From Phialophora verrucosa (taxonomy: Eukaryota; Ascomycota; Eurotiomycetes; Chaetothyriales; Herpotrichiellaceae): a stretch of 64,000 bases of DNA. The notes under the pieces are model-generated. The model saw only the letters and a program-made list of their open reading frames with translations. It was not told the DNA's origin and ran no database searches. The stretch spans positions 1,302,001-1,366,000 of the forward strand of contig MSED01000002.1 in NCBI GenBank assembly GCA_002099365.1, in the 5' to 3' direction. Below are positions 54,803 through 64,000 of this stretch, piece after piece (positions within the stretch are counted from its first letter, which is position 1; each line of letters opens with the position of its first letter). The translations under genes were made by a program, and so were the position numbers.

Positions 54803-55582
54803 TCATGGTAGTTTGACTTTCCAGAAATCCTTGTTCTCGAAGAAAGTTTTACTGCGGGTAATCTCAACCGCAGCTGCTTCGATCGTTGCAATAGCACTGG
54901 GCTTGTCAATCCGGACCTTCGCAACGGTGTGGCCATAGTTGACGGTCACGATCTGTGCCACGGCTGTCGCCAGTGCTTCGATAGTGTGGTATGAAGAACC
55001 TTCGACGCGTTCCCAAATAGTCTGGACCATATCGTGTAGTGCTGCGGTATAGTGTTCCTCCAATGCACCCACACCCACGGCAGGGTCGACCATTGGTACG
55101 CTGACGTCGACGAATACCGTCTGCTTATAGATCCGTTCATGTGGGTTGACACCAACAATGCAGGTACACGCGATTTGTCTAACTGTCACAGCTAGGCTGG
55201 ATGTGTCGATCTCGAGCTCGGATCTGTCGACCTGGAAACGATACAAGACGCCGCCGGTGCTATGAGGCAGAGCTTTCGGCAGTAAAATCTCCATGTCAAG
55301 CAATCCGCAATCGGGCACCAACCCCACGAGCAGGGAAATCAAGGCACGGACAGTGGGAAATGCATCCGGATGGGGCTCTTTCAACGCAGTAGATATGTTC
55401 TTGTACAACCTCCCATAATCCATGGAAAGGTTGACGTCATCTTTGGCAGCGGCAGGCTCGAGTGTCGATGTTGGCTGAGCCTCGATGGTGATAAGGACAG
55501 GTTGCGGTTTGCGGAAACGGCGCCAAGCATCGAGACCAATGGGAAAGTCAAAGCGCATGTTTTTCAAGATGACCTTGTCCAT
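54803..55582 (-). CDS. Dihydroneopterin aldolase-like protein with two FolB domains
   Basis: An intron-free gene of 259 residues. Two related FolB-type (tunnelling fold) domains stand in tandem. The first is residues about 1-125 (MDKVILKNMRFDFPIGLDAW, then NLSMDYGRLY). The second is about 130-255 (ACTCIVGVNPHERIYKQTVF, then SSYHTIEALATAVAQIV, VRIDKPSAIATIEAAAVEI). In bacteria and plants this fold converts dihydroneopterin in folate synthesis. In yeast two such domains sit at the N-terminus of the trifunctional Fol1 protein; here they stand alone. The glutamate of the second domain (HTIEALA) fits the catalytic-type region. Its stop codon lies 7 bases from the stop of the GEN1-like gene. Confidence 0.87.
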   Translation of the reverse strand: MDKVILKNMRFDFPIGLDAWRRFRKPQPVLITIEAQPTSTLEPAAAKDDVNLSMDYGRLYKNISTALKEPHPDAFPTVRALISLLVGLVPDCGLLDMEILLPKALPHSTGGVLYRFQVDRSELEIDTSSLAVTVRQIACTCIVGVNPHERIYKQTVFVDVSVPMVDPAVGVGALEEHYTAALHDMVQTIWERVEGSSYHTIEALATAVAQIVTVNYGHTVAKVRIDKPSAIATIEAAAVEITRSKTFFENKDFWKVKLP

Positions 55583-56262
55583 GGTTGAAGTCGACGGTGT
55601 AGAAGGAGGCGGATTGAGGCTCTACTGGAGTTCAAATGCCCGTACGAATTGTGAGAGTGCGAGTACGGAGTCAGTTGGGCAACGAAGGTGTCATTTGTGC
55701 GGGAACGGAGGCGGAACAAAGATAATCCACGCCCCACGATTTCGCCTGGCGAGTGCGAGCTTCTCCAAGGGAGGCACGGGCCAGATCCGGGGCAAATCTG
55801 TGGTGGAATTCGGCCAGTTCTGGTTGGTCCAGCCGGCTGCGATTTCACAGTCGCCCTTTGGATTTTCCTCGTCCCAGATTCCCAGAATCCTTGCTGACCT
55901 CGACCACACAGACTGGATCTTTATCCTAATCGTATTCCATTGCATCTCTTGTAATTCTTTGGCATCTCACTCACTGCCGGGGTTGTTCTTGTCACTTTCA
56001 ATGGGTCAAAGCGCTGTCACTTTTCCCGACGCAACATCTGAAATCACGCCTGCCGCTTGCGGCCGCCTCACTGCACCTTCCCATGTGATTGCCTCGCCAT
56101 CTTCAGTCGCGCTTTACAAGACTGGCTATAGGCTGGTTTGGCTACTGGCGCAAGGTCCGTCCTGAACAAGGGCGGACGGTAATAAACACGACCGCCTCGG
56201 CCACGGCTATCCCTTTATTCCGCCCTTTTTGGTATTGAGACATCGTCACTGAGTTCACCAGT
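55583..56262. promoter_or_regulatory. Divergent promoter between aldolase and kinase genes
   Basis: A 0.68-kb intergenic region between two outward-read conserved genes. No coding features are seen. Confidence 0.4.
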
Positions 56263-58137
56263 ATGAGTATTTCGGCAGTACAAACCGTCATGGACAAGAT
56301 CTTGGACGCATCCAGCGAGACGCGCACAGCGGCCGCAACGTCAGCAAGCCTGGAGGAGACCATTAATTCGATTGCGGTCCAACCCAATGCTTTAGAGTCT
56401 GCAGAGCCAGAGATTATTCCTTTTCGGGCCAAGAGCCCTCCTACTACGCCTCGCAAGACTATGCCCATCAATGGTCAAACAGACGAGGCTGTCGCTGAGT
56501 TGCCCGCTGAAAGGGGAAGACAAGAGGTCAAAGCCAGTGCTATCCTTTCCACCACCGCAGCGAAGAGGCGGAAGAAGAAAAACAAGAACCAAGCGGCTCA
56601 GCCTGCACAAGCGTTGAATACGGTCAGAGGCTTCACCCCAGCTGATTCCGGTGCCGAGGAGTCAGACTTTTCCCGCACCAACAGTCCGCGAGTCCTGTCG
56701 CCCATTCCTCGTTTGCCTGCGTTGGCAGGTGCGAGCCCTGGGGTGAGGCCGCAGTCACCGGGTATCAGCAGCTTAAAAGCTCAGCTGGATGCGCTGAACT
56801 CGCGCAGCCAAAGCCGATCAACATCTCGAGTCCGAGATGCCTTGAACTCGGAAGGCAACAGTAGTGCAGCCAGCGCCGCGTCCGACAATCAGGAAGAGGA
56901 GCCACAAGAAGATATGGTCAGCTACCATGTTCAAATCGACCAAGACTTTGTCAGTCAATCGCTGGCGGAAACTGGGACAAGCACTTCTACTCTTTCGTCG
57001 CTGGATGCAGATCAGCGCGCAACCTCGATGATAGCCCGCAAGATGACGGCGGCAGATTTCACGCCGATTCGCTGCCTTGGGGACGGCGCATTCGGCACCG
57101 TGCTTCTTGTGCGACAGAACGCAACCGGTCGGCTCTTCGCTCAGAAGCAGCTCACTAAGGCATTTCTCAAGGTCCACAAAAAGCGAATTGAGTCGACCAG
57201 GTCTGAGCGTACCATTCTCGAACTTGTCAACCGTCATCCTTTCATTGTCAACCTGTATTATGCCTTCCAGGACCACGAGAAGCTCTACCTGATTCTCGAA
57301 TACGCGTCTGGTGGAGAACTCTTCCGTCACCTGGAGTTGGAGAAGTTCTTCTCTGAAGAGGTTGCGGCGTTCTACATTGCCGAGATCGTGTTGGCTCTCG
57401 ACTATCTCCACAATACCATGGGTGTCATATACCGCGATCTCAAACCCGAGAATTGCTTGCTGAATTCCGAAGGACATCTGCTGCTGACAGATTTCGGGTT
57501 AAGCAAAGTGGCAGTCCAGGACGCGAGTACACCCGGAGGCAGCCGATGCAACAGCCTTGGTGTCGGTACCATCGAGTACATGGCACCTGAAATCATCAGA
57601 GGCTCTGATGAGTCCGACTGGGGTCCAGGGTATGGCAAAGCATGCGACTGGTGGTCCTTGGGTGCGATGGCGTGCGACCTCATGACAGGAAAACCCCCTT
57701 TCGGAGGAGGCAACTGGACGAAGATCCAACAAAACATTCTTTTCCAAAAGTTGAGTCTGCCGTACTTTCTCTCCCCGGACGCCAAGGATCTTTTGAGCCG
57801 GCTATTGCGCAAAGAGCCTAAGAAGCGACTGGGCGTAGGTCCGAACGATATCAACATCATCAAGAAGCACCGTTTCTTTAGAAAGATCGACTGGAAGAAG
57901 CTGGAAGCAAAGGAGCTTGAGCCGCCAATCAAACCACTAGTCACCAATCCGGAACTGGCAGAAAACTTCGCGAGAGAATTCACGGATCGAGCGATTGATA
58001 CGATTGCGCGAAGGCACAGCAGGACTCTCAGCAAGTCTGATCCTTTTGGTGGGTTCAGCTATGTTGCCAGCAACAGCTTGCTCGAGGAGTCGATGCTATC
58101 CGAACTCGATGAGGCTATCATTGATGAAGACATTTAG
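56263..58137 (+). CDS. AGC-family serine/threonine kinase, S6K/Psk1-like
   Basis: An intron-free gene of 624 residues. The first 260 are disordered, with a KRRKKKNKN basic run and several SP sites. The kinase domain runs from about 266 to 540: glycine loop LGDGAFGTV, VAIK-type Lys295 (FAQKQL), helix-C Glu315, HRD-type YRDLKPEN (Asp392), DFG Asp410, and GTIEYMAPE. The C-terminal AGC tail ends with a turn-motif-like RTLSKSDP and a hydrophobic motif FGGFSY. That combination marks S6-kinase/Psk-type members controlled by PDK1 and TORC pathways. The activation loop reads NSLGVGT, with one more residue than the common T-F-C-G-T spacing. No C2 or PH domain is present, which argues against Sch9 or Pkc. 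Confidence 0.9.
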   Translation: MSISAVQTVMDKILDASSETRTAAATSASLEETINSIAVQPNALESAEPEIIPFRAKSPPTTPRKTMPINGQTDEAVAELPAERGRQEVKASAILSTTAAKRRKKKNKNQAAQPAQALNTVRGFTPADSGAEESDFSRTNSPRVLSPIPRLPALAGASPGVRPQSPGISSLKAQLDALNSRSQSRSTSRVRDALNSEGNSSAASAASDNQEEEPQEDMVSYHVQIDQDFVSQSLAETGTSTSTLSSLDADQRATSMIARKMTAADFTPIRCLGDGAFGTVLLVRQNATGRLFAQKQLTKAFLKVHKKRIESTRSERTILELVNRHPFIVNLYYAFQDHEKLYLILEYASGGELFRHLELEKFFSEEVAAFYIAEIVLALDYLHNTMGVIYRDLKPENCLLNSEGHLLLTDFGLSKVAVQDASTPGGSRCNSLGVGTIEYMAPEIIRGSDESDWGPGYGKACDWWSLGAMACDLMTGKPPFGGGNWTKIQQNILFQKLSLPYFLSPDAKDLLSRLLRKEPKKRLGVGPNDINIIKKHRFFRKIDWKKLEAKELEPPIKPLVTNPELAENFAREFTDRAIDTIARRHSRTLSKSDPFGGFSYVASNSLLEESMLSELDEAIIDEDI

Positions 58138-58824
58138 TTGCTTATGACACCGAGGTTAGAGCATAGACGTTAGAGCATTATGATCATCCAGAAGCGATTT
58201 GGGTAGACTGGAGCAGGACAAGCATACAGTGGTCTGGACAACAGCGCGGCGTTGAGGTCGAGGACATTCATCAAGACTTTGCCCCTGCATAGAGCATGGT
58301 GGTCTGGGAGTTGTTGACAAGTCAGGAGTACACAAAATAGTTATGGTCTCTCTCTAAGCAGCAGACAGCACTTGATTACTACACGTGGAGGATTTCCTAC
58401 CGATGCACGGCCGTCTTGACCTTCTGAAGCAAGACCGTGTGTGTTTTCCGTCTGAAACACGAAACGACATGTTTAGGCTTCTCAACAGAGTTAGATCTCA
58501 ACGAACCCCTGCGGTGCCTGCATTGGTGCCTATTTTACGGGCCCAGCCACTAATGGGAAGCCAGTATTTTCAATGCCCCGCCCTCACTTGAGACTCAGTT
58601 GTACCTCGTACACAAGGCGAGGCAAGACTCTCTGCCACCTCTCACCTACTTTTCAACTGCCTCTCCCCTGCTTCTCATCCGCCTTTCACCTGCCTCAGCT
58701 GCCTCCGGAAAGTCTTTTTGTATACTCTTTTTCAAATGCCACCGATATCACCGCTCCCTTGAATCTCGCGACTTGACCTCAGCCACCGTAGTCGACACGG
58801 CTCCGTCCGTACGAGATCGTGGTC
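58138..58824. other. Spacer between kinase and F-box genes
   Basis: No gene is seen. Pyrimidine-rich stretches near 58620-58700 are typical of fungal promoters ahead of the following start. Confidence 0.4.
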
Positions 58825-60627
58825 ATGGCTCGTCTGAATATCCTCGATCTTGAAATTGAAGTCCTCGCCAGCATCTTCGAATTCGTCGACGATCAATCAC
58901 CTCGAAGCACCGCAGCCGTGGCCCAAGTGTGCAAACGGTTCAACAGCGCCATCGAATCCATTCGCTACCGCCACGTCATCGTGCAATGGGATGTAACAAA
59001 ACGCGCCTGGGTCGATTCGAAACGTCGGTCTGAGCAAGATTGGCAGAATCCCGACCTACTTCGCGGCCTTCGACATCTCACAGTTTACAGAGGCGATCTG
59101 CCTGCACTCATCGACGATCCTGAGGAGGAAGTGGATAACATCAACTTCAACAACGATGAGGATCACCCCTCTATCTCGACTGTGATAGGTAACCCTTTCG
59201 GTCAACTAAAGAACGTCCTCCGTGACGCCAGTAACCTCAAGACACTGATCTGGAAAGTGGGCTATTTTCCGCCGTACGGAATCACCAAGGCCTTGTGCGA
59301 TCACCAACCGAAGGCGAAACTGAACCTCTACAAAGCCGAGAGACTTTCCAGTCCTGTTGGGCTGTTGGCCGCGGAGCAAGCTCTAGCCACGTTGCCATGC
59401 CTCAATACATTTTCCATGACGGCCTCCCATGGATCCTGCATCGAAGACCACATGACCTTCCAGGTGGTACTAGCTCTGTCACCAAATTTGAAGTTTGCAT
59501 CTCTGATCTCACTGCCTCTGATGCGGCCAGGGGACCCTGAGTTGGCGAGCCGCTGGCGAGCCAGACCCGACCTATGGTTTCCTCAAGCATACGCCGACAG
59601 GAAGCCAAACACATCTCTCCGTCATCTTACTTTGGACGGCTGGTGCCTGTCCGCCGAAACGCTGGACTACTGGTCGCGGTACGTCAATATGGCATGCTTG
59701 GAGAGCTTCAAATGCAGTCGAGGATCTGTCTACGCTTCTTTTTTCCAACGCGCTCCCGAGCTGTTAACCAGTCTCAAGCACATCAGTCTAAACCTCAACC
59801 CTCAAGAACGCAACGATGAGACATCCGCAGCGATAGAGCAGTACATTGCCACCTGTTCCAGTCTGTCGAGTCTGAGCCTTTGGTCCTGGAGAGGCGGAGT
59901 GTCACTGTCTACCATTCTGAGTCGACACGGGTCCACGCTCACCGCCCTACACCTTCATGAGCGCGAAGATGGTTGGTATTCGCTGAGAGACACCCTCTCG
60001 GTAGAGGAGCTCCGATCCATTCGAGAATCCTGCCCAAAGCTGAAAGAGCTTACCTTTGACATAAATCGGACCTCCCAGCTACTCCGCTTCGAAGAGTATG
60101 GGGACATGATGGAAGAGCTTCGCAAGTTCAAGCTGGACCAGTTGCAGATCTATTTGGACTGTGGCGTGCCCTGGCTGGCGGAAGCCGGCGGAAGACACGG
60201 CCCCGACGACACCCGTGCCCAAGACAGAAGAATGCCGGATGTTCTCGATGCCGACTTCGTCTACTGCCCGGGCGATGACCAATTCCGTTTCGCCTCACCC
60301 GTTCAAACTCAGCCTAGACCCCCTGACAATGCCAAGCATACCCTCGTAGCATACCCTCCATCGTCGAGCAAGCAGATGTGCAGTTTCCTTATTGCAACCT
60401 GGAAAGCTGTGTTTGGATCTCGGACTCAAGGCGCGAGACAGCTAACCATCAAATCTGGAGAGTGGGAGCGGCTAAATACTCCTATCCTTCCGCGACTAAG
60501 AGGACAACGAGACGTTCGAGTGTGCTGTCGTGCTTGGCCGCATCAGAGGGACGATAAGCAAGGAGTGTGTGAGATTGAGATCGTTTGCTGTCGGGGAGAG
60601 CACAAGAGGCGCTTTACCAGTAGGTAG
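58825..60627 (+). CDS. F-box-like/leucine-rich repeat protein
   Basis: An intron-free gene of 600 residues. The start is the ATG at 58825 (MARLNILDLE). An F-box-like motif covers about residues 4-45 (LDLEIEVLASIFEFVDDQSP, VAQVCKRFNSAI), which in this class binds Skp1 in an SCF ubiquitin ligase. The body has loose leucine-rich units (LRHLTVYRGDLP, FKCSRGSVYASFFQ, SSLSLWSWRGGVSLSTILSR, LKELTFDINRTSQL). The C-terminal 130 residues (PGDDQFRFASPV onward) look like a separate small domain with several cysteines. The substrate is unknown; large families of such proteins exist in these fungi. Confidence 0.8.
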   Translation: MARLNILDLEIEVLASIFEFVDDQSPRSTAAVAQVCKRFNSAIESIRYRHVIVQWDVTKRAWVDSKRRSEQDWQNPDLLRGLRHLTVYRGDLPALIDDPEEEVDNINFNNDEDHPSISTVIGNPFGQLKNVLRDASNLKTLIWKVGYFPPYGITKALCDHQPKAKLNLYKAERLSSPVGLLAAEQALATLPCLNTFSMTASHGSCIEDHMTFQVVLALSPNLKFASLISLPLMRPGDPELASRWRARPDLWFPQAYADRKPNTSLRHLTLDGWCLSAETLDYWSRYVNMACLESFKCSRGSVYASFFQRAPELLTSLKHISLNLNPQERNDETSAAIEQYIATCSSLSSLSLWSWRGGVSLSTILSRHGSTLTALHLHEREDGWYSLRDTLSVEELRSIRESCPKLKELTFDINRTSQLLRFEEYGDMMEELRKFKLDQLQIYLDCGVPWLAEAGGRHGPDDTRAQDRRMPDVLDADFVYCPGDDQFRFASPVQTQPRPPDNAKHTLVAYPPSSSKQMCSFLIATWKAVFGSRTQGARQLTIKSGEWERLNTPILPRLRGQRDVRVCCRAWPHQRDDKQGVCEIEIVCCRGEHKRRFTSR

Positions 60628-61556
60628 CACAGTTGTCCGTCTCTTCCCCTGAGCGCAATTTATTCTCGGGGATGTAAAGCCGTGGTGCAACTGTGTTCTT
60701 TACACAGTGTGGACCTGACCATCAGGCTGCATGCATCTGCCGGAGGTCAACACATCCACGCGCCGCATCTTCCACCTTCGTTTCTTGAAGCAGTCGAATT
60801 GACTCGGGAAAGGTGAATCTCCGGAAAGGCGGGAGTGTCAACCGTCATTGATTTGACGCATTTGAACTGGCCTAGCACGAAGGATGAGTACGAGACATTG
60901 CGGGCCCATACATTGCCCGAGCTGGTACTGTCTACGAGATCCTGACACTATGAACGACGATTAGGCGCATGGGGATTCCTCATCCTATGCGGCGCCAGTT
61001 GAAGGTACATTGGCACGTCAACTTAGAATGGAAGCAGAACGCACGCCTCACGCTCGGGGAGGGAGACTTAGAGACCCACGAACCGGCGCAAAATAGCCCA
61101 CACCACGAAGAGCAACGTTCTCGGCGCCATGGCCAAGATATCTATCCATCTATGCTTTGAAAAGTAGAAATGCATGCACATTCCCTCACCCCTTTTATAG
61201 ATCTCGTCTCCAAGAGCGAGTGTATCCGATGACCTTCTCGCCCACCTCGCCTCTATCGTGATGCCGCTGCGTACTTATGCGGAAGACGCCAACTCGTCCT
61301 CTACAAGTACATACATGGGCGAAAGAGAAAGGAACCAACGTGAAGTCAAAAGGCACTCATGAATATAAAATAAATAGATACGGACGGACGGACGAACGTA
61401 TAAAATGTAGCGCTTGTTGGAAGCACGGTGCCCTCGCCATAACCCTCGGTTCCCTTGCTGAAATCTACATCAAGGATCCCGCCAAGTTTCTCTTCCAGCC
61501 CGGAGTTCTGTTGTACCTCACAATGAATAACATCAATAACACTACAGAGTAACAGA
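60628..61556. other. Convergent spacer, no gene supported
   Basis: This stretch lies between the 3' ends of the F-box-like gene and the WSC gene. Only short frames without features are present. Confidence 0.45.
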
Positions 61557-64000
61557 CTATAACGACAACGACAATACCAGCAGAACCGGCACAAGCGCCG
61601 AAGAAGCGACACGCGCCCAGAATGATAGAACACCACTTCCACTTCCCCTTGCCCTCCGTGTCGAGGAAGAACCCGACTTCATGCCCTGGCCAGGCACGCC
61701 CGCGGTGGCGGCAGGACCACCCGCGCCTGTCGTGTCCATCGCGGTCAACGCGATCGGCACCACGGTCATGTTCTTAACCTCGCCTTGCCATGTCCCGTTG
61801 ATGTTCGACGGTGAAGGTGCAGGCACAGGCGGGACGGAGAAGTTGAACGGCGCGGTCGCGATCACGAGGCTGAGCGTCACTCTCTCTACGGCGGAGGAGG
61901 TCATTGGGAAAGAGACGGGGAGACTGTAAGGGATCGGGGCGTGAGAGTTGGTGTCGGCATAGAATTCTCCAGCGGCAGTTGCAGTAGCAGTTGCGGGAGC
62001 GTGTGCCGCGTTGTTGGCGGCGGCGGCAGCAGCAGCAGACCATGCCGTGACGGATGCTTCGAGCGACGAGATTGATTCCGCGCACGGGATTGTGAGCGTC
62101 GTCAATGGTGGAGTGTCTGCGTTGCCTCTCTCTCCTTCTGCTGGTAGACCGCCTTGTTGTTCGTCCATACCGTCGCCTCCACCTTCCGGACTACCATGTT
62201 GTTCGTGCATACCATGGCTGTCAGACCCCGGGTGCGGATTTGGCGCAGGTGTGACGGGGCAGCCTTCGACGACGGTCGTCGTCATGGGGACTTCTGGGAC
62301 GGGCATATCTGTGCATCCGCAGTGGAGGAGAGTGACGGTGGTGGTGAGGCAGGTTTCTGTCCTTGTGGGACAAATCACAGAGTGATAAGGGCAGATGGTT
62401 GTGTAGACCGTGGAGATTACCGTGGGAGACATAGTTAGGATCGGGGTTGTTGAGGAGGTCGAGGAGGTACGCGTCCCAGTGACGAGAGCAGATGACGTCG
62501 AGGTAGAGCTAGTCGAGGGGTTGTTGAGGATGGGGTTGTCGGTTTGTGATCCGGATGTCGAGCTTGGGAATGTGTTGCTGCTTGTAATGAGTGGTGGAGG
62601 TGGCGTTGAGAATGTCCCACTCATGCTCATGCTGATACTTGTCGTGCTCACAACTCCAGGTCCGTTGGTCACCATAATAGATGTTGGGGTCATTGCTGTG
62701 GTTGTCGAGGAACTGCTCACCTCACCCTCTATACCGGTATTGTTATACAGTGTCAGGAGAATGAGATCTCCTCGTGCGTTGGTGATCTGCCTTCTCACAA
62801 ATCGAGACGGGGAGGAAGGGAGCGAGACCTGGCCACCGCATTTTTGCGTCGGATCCCCAGGGCAGGTAGTGTTGCATGCTGAAATGGGGTATTCAATAAA
62901 GTCTTCGGAGGGGTCGGTAGGGAGAGAGTAAGATGAGCAGTAACATTGCCTAGAAGAGGAGAGTCCGTCAGCATGGGAACTCGGTGTTGGAAACACTCCA
63001 TGAAGGACATGTATGAATTGGGCTCGGACACGCATCAGATAAGAAGACTTACGTATCAAACAGCCCAGCAAAGACATCCAACGAGCAATCACTGACACAT
63101 CGCTCGATAGACATAGACTGGGAATCCTCAACAAGGGTAAAGCTGTTGGCAAACGGAGAATTCGGTCGCGGTCCCAAGCATCCCGCAAAGGAGAAAGAGG
63201 CACCATTTTCGGAAACGACTTCTGTGGGTCCAGGCAAAGTCTCGCTCGTAGTCGTAGTTGTCGGTGGTTCAAAGGTAGACTCGACTGCCGTTGTGGAGGT
63301 TGGGGCAGGGACGGGAACGGTGCTGCTGCTACCGATCTGCGGAACCGGTGACGTTGAGAAGGCTGGTGGGGGATCTGAGGTTGGAGGTTGCTGGGAGGGT
63401 GAGATCGTCTGCGAAACGGGTTCGGAGCTGCTCGACTCTTGCGAAGATGGCTGTGCCGATGTGAGCGATGAGGTCTCTGGTGGCTGGACGGTCGTTGAGG
63501 GTGCTTTCGAGTCAAGGACGGATGATCCGAGCATAGAAGTCGCTAGAGTCACTAGAGAAGAGGAGCTGACGGGACCGCTGCCACTGAACGGGAGCAGACT
63601 CGTGCTCGATGGCATATAGGCGTCAGTGGTCAATTCGGGATAGGTTGTCGTAGAAAACGGAGAAACGGACACAACAGGTGAAGTCGACAAAATTATTGGC
63701 GATTGTGAGGGATTGGCTTGGGCTGTGGTCGAGGCCTGGTCCGAGGTTCCAGCAGATGTGGTTGCAGACGGTATTGGCGGTGATGGTGAACTCGAAGGCA
63801 TTGAGCTTAGCGAGGAGAGAAGTACCGTTGATGTGGTTGCAGTCGAAGATGAGAGGAGCGCAGGGGAGCCTGTAGCCGGGACTGTTGTTACTGAAGTGGA
63901 TATCGGGCTGGACGTCGAAGAGATGTGCAGAGCGGACGACGTCGATATTGTACTACTCCCGTGAGAGTAGGGGCCGGTGAAGGAACGTGATTCTGAACTC
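61557..64000 (-). CDS. WSC-domain cell-surface protein, 5' end beyond the window
   Basis: The frame is open to the right edge, so the N-terminus and signal peptide are missing. The visible part starts with a Ser/Thr-rich stretch. The WSC domain is split by an intron (62950-63052): FSFAGCLGPRPNSPFANSF and SIERCVSDC before it, QCYCSSYSLP and ACNTTCPGDPTQKCGG after it. This is the eight-cysteine WSC pattern of putative carbohydrate-binding surface proteins. A long Ser/Thr/Pro-rich region follows, with ICPYHSVICPTRTETCLTTT and ALHCGCTDMPVP-like cysteines, a poly-Ala run, and a C-terminal hydrophobic tail (SSALVPVLLVLSLSL) typical of a GPI-anchor signal. It may be a cell-wall sensor or an adhesin-like wall protein. 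There is no transmembrane helix with a cytoplasmic tail, so a signalling Wsc sensor is less likely. Confidence 0.8.

Noticed and set aside
62410..62931. Plus-strand Val/Gly-rich frame of 173 codons
   Set aside because: It is antisense to the Ser/Thr-rich region of the WSC protein, where repeated serine/threonine codons leave the other strand open.
1..64000. Bacterial-type features (operons, ribosome binding sites, CRISPR, attachment sites)
   Set aside because: Spliced fungal genes throughout; no spaced identical repeats or prokaryotic gene layout were seen.

Overview
This window is nuclear DNA of a filamentous ascomycete (Pezizomycotina). The genes are split by short GT-AG introns of about 50-150 bases, and the families are typical of these fungi: zinc-cluster regulators, several P450s, HET-domain proteins, a WSC-domain surface protein, a sugar-porter MFS transporter and a linalool dehydratase/isomerase-like enzyme. 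Nothing is prokaryotic and I saw no rRNA, tRNA or CRISPR. I cannot name the species; Eurotiomycetes or a related class is a guess.

Left part (1-17 kb): about 2.2 kb without a clear gene, then a five-exon P450, a regulator-like protein without a zinc cluster, a low-complexity hypothetical protein, an APC amino-acid/choline-type permease carrying two single-base frameshifts, a divergently transcribed gamma-butyrobetaine dioxygenase-like enzyme (carnitine synthesis), a small coiled-coil protein, and an actin-related protein resembling the dynactin Arp10/Arp11 group.

Accessory block A (17.5-29.3 kb): a decayed HET gene, then a four-gene unit: a regulator with both a C2H2 finger and a Zn2Cys6 cluster, an MFS sugar-porter-type transporter, a LinD-like enzyme and a membrane-anchored P450. 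Regulator, transporter, isoprenoid-alcohol dehydratase/isomerase fold and P450 together look like a small, possibly undescribed terpenoid-processing cluster. This is the best candidate for a new system in the window.

Accessory block B (29.3-51.3 kb): a possible broken membrane-protein gene, an eight-exon dihydroorotase, a protein built of repeated WD/LDDF helical units, an intact HET gene flanked by related short repeats (one with terminal inverted repeats, MITE-like), a methyltransferase fragment, and a partly decayed oxidative cluster: zinc-cluster regulator (intact), FAD monooxygenase (intact), P450 (broken) and a second regulator-like gene (broken). It ends with a HET protein that has an N-terminal membrane region. 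The in-frame stops in the broken genes can each be explained by one CpA to TpA change.

Right part (52-64 kb): conserved housekeeping genes, all intact: a GEN1/Yen1 Holliday-junction resolvase, a double-domain dihydroneopterin aldolase ending 7 bases from it tail to tail, an AGC kinase of the S6K/Psk type, an F-box-like protein, and a WSC-domain cell-surface protein whose 5' end lies beyond the right edge.
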